DNA from: JAGNLV01 sp964612145
Lineage (GTDB): Bacteria; Zixibacteria; MSB-5A5; GN15; FEB-12
Reading direction: 5' to 3'
DNA length: 64,000 nt
Assembly (NCBI GenBank): GCA_964612145.1
Contig: CAZTBP010000002.1
Location: 62,001-126,000 of the forward strand
The notes beneath the pieces are model-generated. The model ran no database searches. It worked only from the letters and a program-made list of their open reading frames with translations, and was not told the DNA's origin. The translations under genes and the position numbers were made by a program. Shown here one piece after another: positions 16,760-25,434 of this stretch; position 1 is the stretch's first letter; each line of letters starts with the position of its first letter.

Positions 16760-18159
16760 TTCGGAAACTCCATTCCCGTTAACTGAAATTGCCCTTTGGC
16801 AAAGGGCGTTACGACGCCTCGCTCGACCAGTAGATCCAACGTGCGGGTCGCGACAAGGTTCCAGAACCAGTATCGGTGACCAAAGTTAAGGCGCGTATGT
16901 CCGAATTTGTCGACTGCCAGATCACGAACGGTTGTGTAGGTATCAAACAGCAAGGAGTCGGTGCCGCTTGTGAGCGCGTCGATGGCCGGATACACAACCG
17001 TCGTATCGACCATGTAGTTCTCCTGGAAGAAGTCATCCTCGAACGAGTAGCTGATACGAATCGGGATGGTCCGCTTGCGCAGGAAATCCGGACTGCACGT
17101 GATTTCCGGAATCGTGTCGCCCCAGTGAATCACGTAACCGGCGTCGCCGGGCAGCAGGGCATAAAACTGGTGCCCGTTGACGATAGGGCCGCCCTCCACA
17201 GCATACATATAAATAGGGATGTTGGCGTTGCACAACTCGGTCCCGTCGTAGATCAGCAGCGGCGCCGATCGGGTAATAAACTCGCGACCTAAGTCCCACC
17301 ACAAAGCCAGCGGGCCAATGACCGCGTAGGGCCGGTAAAGAACTGTCCCGGGGTCAAAAAACGCCATCGAATCATTGGCGACTCTCCCCACGGCGACCAA
17401 ACTATCCAGAACCGCGCGGTACTCATCCATCCCGGCGGCAATCCGCTTGGCCAGGGTGTCGGCCAAATTAACCGCGATTTCTCGTTCCGCCTCGGCTTCG
17501 TCGGCCCTGATCACCGCCACGTTCAGCGCCCAGGTATCATTTTTCTTACGCACGAATCCGACATCTTCCATCAACTCCATCTGCGAGGTCACAAAACTCG
17601 TGTCGCACTTGGCCATGTCCGCCATCTCGCCGGCCGTTCGGCCCTCATTCAGCAGGACGAAAGCCAGGCGACTGAATTCGTTATCAAAATACGGATGGTC
17701 CTCGACTCGCGGCGGCAGGTCGATGCGGGTTTGCATGTACGGCACCAACTCATCCGGAATATGGAAATTCAGCATGAACGGCTGCTCAAAGAACTTCTGC
17801 CCCGGCATCAGGACATCCATGGTGTCCACGACGTCGTACATCTTCACGACAGCGTCGGCCCGCCCGAAATTACCAGGGACGAGCACCGATGCCTCCAGGG
17901 TGGCCGTTTCTTCCGGTGCAATCGCATGATGGGTCCGCACTTTGCGCGATGGGTGAAGGTAGGTTCCCTCGAATTCCAGTTCAGTCTCAACGACAATAAA
18001 CTTCACCCACTCGCTGTTGTTGGTAACATCTATCAGCGATTTCTGCTCGCCCCATCGCAGCGATGGGAAATTTACGTCGCCGACAGTGATGTCCGGCTGT
18101 GCCGAAGCGCCGGTGGTCAATACAAGAACCAACGCAAGAACACCTGCAATCCTGATCAT
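16756..18159 (-). CDS. Exported protein with internal winged-helix-like segment, unknown
   Basis: 467 residues with a signal peptide (about 1-20, LALVLVLTTGASA). The first 150 residues look like an Ig-like beta sandwich (DITVGDVNFPSLRWGEQ, VLVPGNFGRADAVVKMYDVVD). Residues about 165-225 look like a winged helix of the MarR/ArsR type (FSRLAFVLLNEGRTAGEMAD ... MELMEDVGFVRKKNDTW), which would be strange in an exported protein. The remainder contains a predicted mixed alpha/beta part with many Trp and Tyr. I do not recognise the family. It overlaps both neighbours by 4 bases (rlmN upstream, lipoprotein downstream). Confidence 0.75.
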   Translation of the reverse strand: MIRIAGVLALVLVLTTGASAQPDITVGDVNFPSLRWGEQKSLIDVTNNSEWVKFIVVETELEFEGTYLHPSRKVRTHHAIAPEETATLEASVLVPGNFGRADAVVKMYDVVDTMDVLMPGQKFFEQPFMLNFHIPDELVPYMQTRIDLPPRVEDHPYFDNEFSRLAFVLLNEGRTAGEMADMAKCDTSFVTSQMELMEDVGFVRKKNDTWALNVAVIRADEAEAEREIAVNLADTLAKRIAAGMDEYRAVLDSLVAVGRVANDSMAFFDPGTVLYRPYAVIGPLALWWDLGREFITRSAPLLIYDGTELCNANIPIYMYAVEGGPIVNGHQFYALLPGDAGYVIHWGDTIPEITCSPDFLRKRTIPIRISYSFEDDFFQENYMVDTTVVYPAIDALTSGTDSLLFDTYTTVRDLAVDKFGHTRLNFGHRYWFWNLVATRTLDLLVERGVVTPFAKGQFQLTGMEFPK

Positions 18160-19202
18160 GATTTTTGACTCCTTGCTGCGTCACGCGCCGCCAGCTGTCC
18201 GCAGGCAGCGTCAATATCTCTCCCCCGGCTTCGCCGCACGGTCAGCGCCGGCACACTTGGATAGAGCCGTTGCGCAAACCGGTCGACCTCGTCATCGGTG
18301 GGCCGCTCAAACGGCAGCCCATCCACCGGATTATACGCCAGTAAGTTTATTTTGCACGGGATGCCGTGGATCAGCCTAATGAGCGCCCGGGCATCCGCCT
18401 CGGTATCGTTAAAACCCTTGAAAACAATATACTCGAAGGTGACCCGGTCACCGGTCTTCTCCGCAAAGTATCGCACCGCCGGCATGAGCTTCTCCAGGCC
18501 GAACGTCTCGGCAATCGGCATGATCTTAACTCGCTTCTCCTGTGTCGCCGCATGCAGCGACAGCGCCAGCCGCACTTTCAGACCGGTATCGGCCAGCTTT
18601 TTGATTTTGGGCGTCACTCCGGACGTCGACACTGTTATTCGTTTGACCGCGTGGGCCAGGCCGCTCGGGTCACTGATAATCCTGACCGCATCAACCACAT
18701 TCTGAAAGTTATGCAGCGGTTCACCCATTCCCATCATCACAACATTCGAAAAGGCGTTTTCGCCGAACCGCTCACGCAGAAAGAGCAATTGCCCGACAAT
18801 CTCACCGCCGGTCAGGTCTCGCAGCAGTCCGAGTGTCCCGGTGGCACAGAACCGGCAGCCCAGCGCGCACCCGGCCTGTACCGAGATGCACACAGTGTTG
18901 CGGTCACCGTCGGGGATCAGCACGGTCTCGATCGGGTGGCCGTCGTGCAACCGGAAAAGAAACTTGCGCGTGCCATCGTCAGACAGCGCCTCTTTTTCCG
19001 GTTCCGGCAGCAGGAATTCGTACTGATCATCGAGATGCCGGCGCAGCTCTTTGGTGAGGTCGGTCATGAGGTGAAAGTCGTGCTGCCGGACACGGTACAG
19101 CCAGTTAAACATCTGGCGGCCTTTGTATTTGGCCTGTCCGAGCGAGACCATCAACTCCTCGAGTTGCGGTTTAGTGTAGCCTAAGAGATTGGTTTTCTGC
19201 AT
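18156..19202 (-). CDS. rlmN: 23S rRNA / tRNA adenine C2-methyltransferase RlmN
   Basis: Radical SAM enzyme methylating A2503 of 23S rRNA and A37 of some tRNAs. The CxxxCxxC cluster motif is CALGCRFCATG (near residue 110), with the GEP segment MMGMGEPLHNFQNV and the catalytic C-terminal Cys in DIDAACGQLA. N-terminal helical domain (KPQLEELMVSLGQAKYKGRQ) is typical. Start MQKTNLLGYT at 19202; the frame extends to 19238 but without support. It leads the operon with three exported proteins, an unexpected partnership. Confidence 0.95.
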   Translation of the reverse strand: MQKTNLLGYTKPQLEELMVSLGQAKYKGRQMFNWLYRVRQHDFHLMTDLTKELRRHLDDQYEFLLPEPEKEALSDDGTRKFLFRLHDGHPIETVLIPDGDRNTVCISVQAGCALGCRFCATGTLGLLRDLTGGEIVGQLLFLRERFGENAFSNVVMMGMGEPLHNFQNVVDAVRIISDPSGLAHAVKRITVSTSGVTPKIKKLADTGLKVRLALSLHAATQEKRVKIMPIAETFGLEKLMPAVRYFAEKTGDRVTFEYIVFKGFNDTEADARALIRLIHGIPCKINLLAYNPVDGLPFERPTDDEVDRFAQRLYPSVPALTVRRSRGRDIDAACGQLAARDAARSQKS

Positions 19203-19321
19203 AGCTTGTAAATCTAACGTATTCAGACGGGTTGGCAAGCGGGAATTCGCCCGTGCCCCGCCTGTGCTATGTACCCGGCTGCCCGGCAGTTGGTTCCGGG
19301 ATTTGGGTGAATCGTCTGAGC

Positions 19322-19350
19322 AGCAGCAAGGTGCTGCAGCAAGGTGCTGC
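19322..19350. repeat. Tandem palindromes upstream of tRNA-Pro
   Basis: Two tandem copies of GCAGCAAGGTGCTGC-type sequence, each a 6-bp inverted repeat around AGG, sharing a central GCAGC. They end directly before the tRNA promoter, so they might bind a dimeric regulator or be a short slippage duplication. Confidence 0.5.
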
Positions 19351-19379
19351 TTGACTAACCGGCAGCAGAGGGGTATTTT
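19351..19379 (+). promoter_or_regulatory. Promoter of tRNA-Pro
   Basis: TTGACT (19351-19356) and TATTTT (19374-19379) with the ideal 17-base spacer. The predicted start point is about 7 bases before the mature tRNA 5' end, a typical tRNA promoter position. Confidence 0.75.
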
Positions 19380-19392
19380 GGGAGACCAAATT

Positions 19393-19467
19393 CGGGGTGT
19401 AGCGCAGCTTGGTCAGCGCGCCTGCTTTGGGAGCAGGATGTCGGAGGTTCAAATCCTCTCACCCCGA
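19393..19467 (+). tRNA. tRNA-Pro (UGG)
   Basis: 75-nt cloverleaf: acceptor CGGGGTG pairs with CACCCCG, anticodon stem CCTGC/GCAGG with loop TTTGGGA gives anticodon TGG, and the T arm contains GGTTCAAATCC. The first base is C, as in most proline tRNAs. The CCA end is not encoded. Confidence 0.95.
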
Positions 19468-19529
19468 TAAAATTACAGCGGCGATCCGACCGGACCGCCG
19501 CTCACTTTTTGGCGCTTATAGCAGCTACG

Positions 19530-20945
19530 TTACTGTCGCTGTTCGGCAGCATCACCTGTTTTGCCTTCTCCATCCGATGACGCCAGCTCCAGCATGTAAT
19601 CCGCCGCCAGTTGCAGCTTGTCCTGACCAAGGTGTGCCATCGACGGCATCGGAGAAAACTCCGGCCGCTTATTGCCGGGATCCATCGCCCACTGCACTAT
19701 CCCGCCGGGATTGCCTTTGTAGATGTTGTAAATTTCGTTTACAGATGGTCCCGCCAGCACCTTGTCCACCGCATGGCACGATGCGCAGTTCTTAAAAACA
19801 TTCTTGCCGGTCAGCCCGCCCCCGACAGCCTCACCGGCGCCGAGACCCGCCGCTAGACGCATCTCTGTCGCCAGCTCGACCGATCGGTACTGATCGGTAC
19901 GTGCCTCGACCAGGGTGCGGTGTGGATCGATTGCACCCTCGCGATACAGATGACGGGCGGTACCCATAAAAGCGACCAGCACTGTAAAGGTCACGATGAT
20001 CGGGATGTAGCTGTGACCGATATGCCTATCGCGCGAACGTATCTCCCGGTGCAGCAGGATTAGGATGATGGTTGCCAATATCGCAGCAATCAACACGATC
20101 CACAGCAGCGCGTTGGTGATCCCGTGCGACGGCAAAGTCAGCAAAAGGAACGGACCAAACAAAATCTGCGCCAGAGTCGGATAAAACGCGACGCGGTAAA
20201 ACAGCCGTCGGAGTTCCGGACGGGTGAACTCCGGCAGGTACTTCTCTACCGGAAACCCCTTTCGCCCGAACCACCCAGCCAAAAACATCCCGGTTATCCC
20301 CAACGATGCCATCACAAAGTGAAAATACCTGGGAAAGACGTTGCCGAACTGAAGCGAGGAAAAAAATCCGTTCACCTCGGCCCACCGTTGCGGGAACAAC
20401 ATGAGATTGACATTGGACAGGAAGATCAGCGGGATGATCAAGAAGAAGAGTGCACTGATGGCGCCGACAATTATGTGGTAGGTCTTCGAGGGCCCGCGCC
20501 ACCGTTCCCACGTATACTTATGCAAATACGTCAGCAGGAACGCCAGAATTACAAACGGGATTATCGAGATCCAGGCATACCCGGTGAGCGCGTTTGCCGA
20601 ATAGAACCAGAGCGTGTACAGCAGGTTGATACAAAGCAGCGGTGCCACCCCCAGCACCACTGCAAGACTCTTGTTGACCGTTATTGTTGCGCCAATCCGT
20701 CGAGCGAGATCATCGTAGCGCGGTCGGTGCCTCCCGACTATCTCAAGTATGACCGTCAGCCACGACGCTCCCACCATCAGGTTAACGAACAGAATGTGAG
20801 CCAGAAAAGCGAATACCAGAAGTATTTCCAGCGATAGCTGATCCAGTGGCAATGGGAGTTCCAGATCGCGCGGTACCGGCACAGCCGCCCGCCCGAGGAC
20901 CGCGTTAACCAGTGCGCCTGTTGAAATGAGAATTATTGACATCAT
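19530..20945 (-). CDS. Multi-pass membrane protein with C-terminal cytochrome c domain
   Basis: 471 residues, about eight predicted membrane helices followed by a periplasmic c-type cytochrome domain with a heme site CASCH (387-391) and a possible axial Met in SPMPSMAHLG. The membrane part resembles the CydA-like subunit of the cytochrome bd superfamily: a His early in helix 1 (LAHILFVNLMVGASWL) and one in FHFVMASLGITGMFLAGWF correspond in position to heme b ligands. There is no GRQPW quinol motif. It starts one base after the stop of its partner gene (20947), so both surely form one complex. Function as oxygen (or NO) reductase taking electrons from cytochrome c is inferred. Confidence 0.72.
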   Translation of the reverse strand: MMSIILISTGALVNAVLGRAAVPVPRDLELPLPLDQLSLEILLVFAFLAHILFVNLMVGASWLTVILEIVGRHRPRYDDLARRIGATITVNKSLAVVLGVAPLLCINLLYTLWFYSANALTGYAWISIIPFVILAFLLTYLHKYTWERWRGPSKTYHIIVGAISALFFLIIPLIFLSNVNLMLFPQRWAEVNGFFSSLQFGNVFPRYFHFVMASLGITGMFLAGWFGRKGFPVEKYLPEFTRPELRRLFYRVAFYPTLAQILFGPFLLLTLPSHGITNALLWIVLIAAILATIILILLHREIRSRDRHIGHSYIPIIVTFTVLVAFMGTARHLYREGAIDPHRTLVEARTDQYRSVELATEMRLAAGLGAGEAVGGGLTGKNVFKNCASCHAVDKVLAGPSVNEIYNIYKGNPGGIVQWAMDPGNKRPEFSPMPSMAHLGQDKLQLAADYMLELASSDGEGKTGDAAEQRQ

Positions 20946-20946
20946 C

Positions 20947-22374
20947 TCACATCCCCGCTTTCTGTCCGCTCGCAGGCTGAATCTGGTTCACGTCGAAGGC
21001 CACCAACGTCCCCGCCGCCTGAACCCCCGGAACGTATCGTTGTCTTTGCTGGAGGTCCTTAATAAAAGCGACCAGCGCCTCGTTCTCGGCATCGTTGCCG
21101 GGGAACGGCGGCATGAACGTGCGGGTATTGTGCAGGGTTGCGATGAAGGAACTCAGGACTGCAGGATCCCATGGTTCCTTTCCGTATAAGAGTTCAAACT
21201 TCGTCACCACACTGTTTAGCCCGTTAACCGTATGGCACCGCGAACAGGCGATCATGTATACGTCGCGGCCCGCCTGCAGCTGATTCCCCGATGTCACCTT
21301 TCGGTGTGACGCATACGTAGCGTAGGATAAAATGCCGTCACGCTGAAATACCGGGAGTTCATCCATCGTGACGCCGTTGGAGTACATGTAGTCAGCGACG
21401 ACATGCGGCTTACGAATAAACTCGCGTACCCGCTCGAAATGTCCCAACGTCCACAGACCCACAAAGAACGGAATCAACAGGAGCGCCCTCGGCAGCAGCT
21501 TCGGACGCACGGAACCGATAAGCGCCGTAATCAGCGCCAGACCTACTCCAACTGCGATTACTATCAGGAAGGTATCCTGCCACTCAGTCAGCCGCTGTGT
21601 CATGATGCCAACGTCGAGCTTACCAAAATCCGGCTCCGGGATTGCATTGAAATACCAGACCGCGCCGATCGCCCAGACCGGCAGCCATGCGATAATCCAC
21701 CGCGAGGTAAAGCGAACGATCCGATGTCGAGTATCGAGCTTGTCCCTGGTGAAGAAGTACGAAAGGAACCAGACGGTGAATCCGGCGGTGACCATGGCAA
21801 AGGCTGTGCGAAATACGAGCTGCGGGGCGTAGAGCGGATTAAAAAAGCCGGTCAGGAAGGTTCGCGCCGAGGACCATTCGCCGGTTCCCATCATGAACCC
21901 GAGAATCGCCACAATGATAGCCATCGTAAACCACGAGAACGCACTAAGCCCGGCCCCAACAGCAAGGTGAACCTTCTTCTGTCGCCCTTCCGACCACCTT
22001 TTCCACATCATGAAGTAGATTAGTACCAGGCCGACTTCGATCACAAACACCAGCCACTCAATGAACCACGCCCAGAAAAAAACCCGAAGCAGCGCCCCGA
22101 TACCGAACGGGGCGATTAGCGCCGCCGTTAGCCAGATTCCGACGCCGGTCAGCGCCCCTACCGACGTGGTAATGATGAACAGAACAAACGTAATTCGGTA
22201 CGCCAGATGGTCCATGTCGGTGTCACCGCGCCGCCAGGCCCACAACTCTATCGAAAAAAGCAGCGGCCAAGCCCCAACCGCCATAGGATGATTGATCAAC
22301 ACATGGACAATCGCAACGACGCCCATGAGCATACGATTCCCGATTACATCGAGATAAAACAGCGGAAAATCCAT
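20947..22374 (-). CDS. CydA-like membrane protein with C-terminal cytochrome c domain
   Basis: 475 residues, about eight to nine membrane helices and a C-terminal heme c site CSRCH (377-381) with a later MPPFPG that may give the axial Met. The N-terminal part follows cytochrome bd subunit I: His in AIVHVLINHPMAVGAW, and a helix carrying two Glu (WFIEWLVFVIEVGL) like the Glu99/Glu107 proton path. At the position where CydA has its second heme-b His, I read FRTAFAMVTAGF with Arg, so ligands may be split between the two subunits. The quinol-loop GRQPW motif is absent. Upstream gene of the pair; probably a cytochrome c-linked member of the bd superfamily. Confidence 0.72.
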   Translation of the reverse strand: MDFPLFYLDVIGNRMLMGVVAIVHVLINHPMAVGAWPLLFSIELWAWRRGDTDMDHLAYRITFVLFIITTSVGALTGVGIWLTAALIAPFGIGALLRVFFWAWFIEWLVFVIEVGLVLIYFMMWKRWSEGRQKKVHLAVGAGLSAFSWFTMAIIVAILGFMMGTGEWSSARTFLTGFFNPLYAPQLVFRTAFAMVTAGFTVWFLSYFFTRDKLDTRHRIVRFTSRWIIAWLPVWAIGAVWYFNAIPEPDFGKLDVGIMTQRLTEWQDTFLIVIAVGVGLALITALIGSVRPKLLPRALLLIPFFVGLWTLGHFERVREFIRKPHVVADYMYSNGVTMDELPVFQRDGILSYATYASHRKVTSGNQLQAGRDVYMIACSRCHTVNGLNSVVTKFELLYGKEPWDPAVLSSFIATLHNTRTFMPPFPGNDAENEALVAFIKDLQQRQRYVPGVQAAGTLVAFDVNQIQPASGQKAGM

Positions 22375-22539
22375 TCGCTCACCCGGACTATGATGTTACT
22401 CCGGCGCCCTCCAACCGTCGCCGACCTCGATGCCGAACTGCGGCACACAACAAAGACTCATTAGTCGCTTAAATTACACGCTAAAAAATGGAAGGTCAAA
22501 CACTAATGCAGATTAACCCTCTGCAATCTCGAAGTTAGC

Positions 22540-22567
22540 TTGCTATGCCGTTCCTACCCGGTATATT
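22540..22567 (+). promoter_or_regulatory. Candidate promoter of rlmI, near-leaderless
   Basis: TTGCTA and TATATT separated by 16 bases. The predicted start point (about 22574) is next to the ATG at 22577, and no Shine-Dalgarno sequence precedes that ATG, so the transcript may be leaderless. Confidence 0.45.
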
Positions 22568-22576
22568 GGCGCTACA

Positions 22577-23767
22577 ATGAGTTATCCCGTTCTTCATCTC
22601 AAACCAGGCCGCGAGGCCTCCCTGTCTCAGCGTCACCCGTGGGTATTCTCCGGAGCGCTGGAAGGCGGTCGTCCGGGTCTGGAAAACGGCTCTCTGGTTC
22701 ATGTTTCCGACAAAGCGGGAAGCAATACTGCCACCGGGACGTTTTCATCCAAATCAATGATCTCTGTGCGGATTTTCTCCTTTGCCAAGGCAAAAATCGA
22801 CTACGATTTTATTCGCGACCGAATCAGAGCCGCCCACGATCGCCGGCGACTTCTCGGCCTCGGTATCGATGACCGCACTACCGGCTATCGTGTCGTGTAT
22901 GGTGAGTCCGACGGCCTCCCCGGCCTTGTGATCGACCGCTACGGCGACGTCTATGTCCTGCAAATGGCCACGGCGGGAATAGAACAATTCAAAGAAGACA
23001 TTGTCGCCGCCCTTCATGAACTGTTTAGCCCGACGGCGATTTTCAACCGGTCCGATCTTCCCGACCGCAGCGAGGAGGGACTCAGCCCGAAATCCGGGCC
23101 GCTCGCCGGAAAATTACCGGAATCGGTCACGTTCGCCGAAAACGGACGCACTTTTGTCGCCGAAATTGAATCCGGCCAGAAGACCGGCTTCTACCTCGAT
23201 CAGCGAGACCTTCGGCAGGAAATAGTGAATCTCGCGCGCGACCGCAGCGTTGTTGACCTGTTCTCATATACTGGATCGGCGACAATCGCAGCGCTGACCG
23301 GCGGTGCGACACATGCTGTGTGTGTGGACAGCTCGGCATCCGCTCTTGCGCGTTTGGCTGATCTGGCCAGGCTCAACGGTATAGATTCAGAGAAAATTTC
23401 AGCGGAGTCATCCGATGTTTTCCAGTGGCTCGGTAACCACTCGGATCCGCAGTTTGATATGGTTCTGCTGGATCCCCCGGCCCTGATCAAGTCCCGGAAG
23501 CATATCGAAGATGGCCGGAAGGGATACCATTTTCTCAATCGGGCGGCATTGAGGATTGTCAATGACGGTGGTATCCTGGTGACCTCCAGTTGCTCCGGTT
23601 ATTTTACCGAGGAGGATCTGCGGGTGACTCTTCGCCGGGCCTCGACCCAGGCCGGTGTCGATGTGCACATTCTCAAGATGATTCGTCAGTCACCGGATCA
23701 TCCGGTTGCCATCAACTTCCCCGAGTCACTCTATCTCAAATCGATTATCTGCCAGGTACGGCGATAG
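22577..23767 (+). CDS. rlmI: 23S rRNA cytosine C5-methyltransferase RlmI-type
   Basis: 396 residues: an N-terminal PUA domain (about 1-75, LKPGREASLSQRHPWVFSGA), a linking beta domain (RVVYGESDGLPGLVIDRYGD) and a Rossmann SAM methyltransferase. The SAM site is VDLFSYTGSATIAALTGG and the catalytic segment is DMVLLDPPALIKSRK; CSGY near residue 337 holds the second Cys region (TSSCSGYFTEEDL). Length and order match RlmI/RlmK-type enzymes. Single gene; the promoter overlaps the start codon region. Confidence 0.9.
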   Translation: MSYPVLHLKPGREASLSQRHPWVFSGALEGGRPGLENGSLVHVSDKAGSNTATGTFSSKSMISVRIFSFAKAKIDYDFIRDRIRAAHDRRRLLGLGIDDRTTGYRVVYGESDGLPGLVIDRYGDVYVLQMATAGIEQFKEDIVAALHELFSPTAIFNRSDLPDRSEEGLSPKSGPLAGKLPESVTFAENGRTFVAEIESGQKTGFYLDQRDLRQEIVNLARDRSVVDLFSYTGSATIAALTGGATHAVCVDSSASALARLADLARLNGIDSEKISAESSDVFQWLGNHSDPQFDMVLLDPPALIKSRKHIEDGRKGYHFLNRAALRIVNDGGILVTSSCSGYFTEEDLRVTLRRASTQAGVDVHILKMIRQSPDHPVAINFPESLYLKSIICQVRR

Positions 23768-23823
23768 GGGTTTAAATCCACGCTGTCGCAATGAACTCCT
23801 GCGACAATTTTCTGTTTTTAGCA

Positions 23824-23852
23824 TTGCCCGATTGGGATTCGGCTCGTATTCT
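23824..23852 (+). promoter_or_regulatory. Promoter of the truncated tRNA-Arg copy
   Basis: TTGCCC (23824-23829) and TATTCT (23847-23852) with a 17-base spacer, placed as for a tRNA gene starting at 23870. The intact copy at 28699 has no comparably good boxes, which suggests this is the original tRNA promoter. Confidence 0.5.
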
Positions 23853-23867
23853 TGTCTAGAAATTAAC

Positions 23868-23908
23868 ATGCCCCCGTAGCTCATCTGGATAGAGCATCTG
23901 CCTTCTAA
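23868..23908 (+). repeat. Left attachment-like repeat: 5' half of tRNA-Arg(UCU)
   Basis: 41 bases identical to 28697-28737. It covers the tRNA from its first base through the 3' side of the anticodon loop (ends CTTCTAA), after which the sequence departs completely from the tRNA (TTACTCGCC...). It is therefore a dead partial tRNA gene and, with the intact right copy, brackets the accessory region. The pattern fits site-specific integration at an anticodon loop. Confidence 0.85.
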
Positions 23909-23968
23909 TTACTCGCCGCGCCTCTGTCGCAGAATAAGAAGCCACTGCGATGTGCGAGCTCCAGGACA

Positions 23969-24799
23969 CTACTTTTGAAACAAGATATCGCCGTCCTCGT
24001 CGTCTTGCTCGTACATGACTGTGAGGATTCGCTCGAACTCGGCGGCATCAACCATGACGCCTTTCGAGGGTATCTTCATTGTGCTGAAGTGCGGAGTTAT
24101 TACTGAAAGGAATTGCTCGACGGTGATCCCGGCAACATACCTGAGGTGATGTGGAACAAATTCAACAATCAAGGCGCGGCAGCGAGAAAGGATGTCTTGC
24201 ATGCCCTTGAGGGCGTGATACTCGGAACCTTCGATGTCCATGACAACGATATCAATGTCCTGACCTTCGAACAATCGGTCGAGCCGTGCCGACGGTACAT
24301 GGATAGTCTTCGGGTTGTCGTAATAGTACATGTATTGGCGCACTTTGGGTACACGCTTGGATCCACCCGAGTTTATCCGGTTTACGAGAAATTCAATCGA
24401 ACCGTCCTCATCGCCGGCCGCCACGTTTTCCGTGCGGCAGTTTGTACACTGATGCATCAAGATGTTCATTTTAAGCAAGGCATGAGATGACGGGTTTGCT
24501 TCAACCGCTATCACGTCGCGACACAGGCGGGAAGTTGGTATTGCCACAGTACCAACGTGTGCCCCGATGAACAGAACGCAGGACTCAGGCGTCAGCAGCG
24601 GCCGCAGACGTTCAACTTCTTCGACGCCGTAACGGCCATTCTTCTGGAGTTTTCTGCCGACGCCGTATTCGTCCTCGGGATCGACGGCGAATGGGCCGGA
24701 TTCGGATTGCACCACAAGCGCCTGAACACGCGGTCCGATTAACTTTCTTATGAGTGCCGCTTTCATCCTCTTGATAGCAAGATCAGGACGGAAGTTCAT
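23969..24799 (-). CDS. FkbM-family SAM methyltransferase
   Basis: 276 residues. SAM-binding region CVLFIGAHVGTVAIPTSRLC followed by VIAVEANPSSHALLKMNI, the FkbM style; the later VVMDIEGSEYHALKGM is the family's DIEG motif. These enzymes O-methylate sugars or small molecules. AAGGAG lies nine bases before the start ATG. First (leftmost) gene of the island, oriented toward the truncated tRNA; nothing else downstream except about 60 bases. Confidence 0.88.
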   Translation of the reverse strand: MNFRPDLAIKRMKAALIRKLIGPRVQALVVQSESGPFAVDPEDEYGVGRKLQKNGRYGVEEVERLRPLLTPESCVLFIGAHVGTVAIPTSRLCRDVIAVEANPSSHALLKMNILMHQCTNCRTENVAAGDEDGSIEFLVNRINSGGSKRVPKVRQYMYYYDNPKTIHVPSARLDRLFEGQDIDIVVMDIEGSEYHALKGMQDILSRCRALIVEFVPHHLRYVAGITVEQFLSVITPHFSTMKIPSKGVMVDAAEFERILTVMYEQDDEDGDILFQK

Positions 24800-25241
24800 G
24801 TTTGGTCTCTCCTTCTCATGACAATATGCGCCTGGTTTGGCTGCAGTGCATCGTCATAAGCCTGACTTCGGACGCGGCACTAATGTGAAGATAACTCTCT
24901 GTTGTAAAATACGCTTCTTAAACTAGAATCCTGGCTCCCGCCTCTCTCATCTCGGCCATCGCCTTGTCACCGTCCTCTTCCGGCACGGCCCCACCGGGAC
25001 AGCAATCACTGTATACATCGAATATAATCATGGCGTCGCCTGGACTCAGCTTATGTGTAACTTTGTTCTTATAGCTCTTTTCGTCTTGAATGTCAATGGC
25101 TCACCCTGCCGACGCCGCCGAAGCAACCTGTCGCGGCAATTCTGATAAAGCACCAGTCACCGTAACGTCGTAAGGCTGCTCGGCTGAAGCGAGTTGGCGG
25201 ATACTCAGGGGCAGTCGGGAGAGTCGGGCACTTGCAAAGGA
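24800..25241. other. Gene-poor stretch in the island, possible gene remnant
   Basis: About 440 bases without a full gene. On the minus strand an in-frame stretch from about 25100 to the stop at 24918 reads as plausible protein (KLSPGDAMIIFDVYSDCCPG ... EMREAGARILV). Its end resembles the last helices of isochorismatase-like hydrolases, but it has no start codon before Met at 25031 and a TGA just upstream, so I read it as a decayed 3' fragment. Weak evidence. Confidence 0.3.
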
Positions 25242-25433
25242 TCAAACGTCTTTCAGACTTACAAAACCGTTGTATAGTCGTTCACCTCTTCGCATGTCCG
25301 CGACCAGGAGAGACTGTTCGGGAGGGTCTTTGTCGGCACTCCCGCTGACATCTCGCACATCGAAATCAGTTGACTCATACTGAAATACCTGTTTTCTGTC
25401 CGGCTCGTGCAAAAGGCTTAATTCGCTCGGCAT
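25242..25433 (-). CDS. Small 63-residue protein coupled to macro-domain gene
   Basis: Begins MPSELSLLHEPDRKQVFQYE and ends in GFVSLKDV; acidic, soluble, no membrane segment, no known motif. It is credible because AGGAGG sits seven bases before its ATG, embedded in the end of the macro-domain gene, and the ATG follows that gene's TAG by one base. So the pair is translationally coupled. The function is unknown; a partner or regulator of the macro protein is an inference from position only. Confidence 0.6.
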   Translation of the reverse strand: MPSELSLLHEPDRKQVFQYESTDFDVRDVSGSADKDPPEQSLLVADMRRGERLYNGFVSLKDV

Positions 25434-25434
25434 C

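Noticed and set aside
18366..19184. 272-codon plus-strand frame over rlmN
   Set aside because: Shadow of RlmN, which has a complete set of family motifs.
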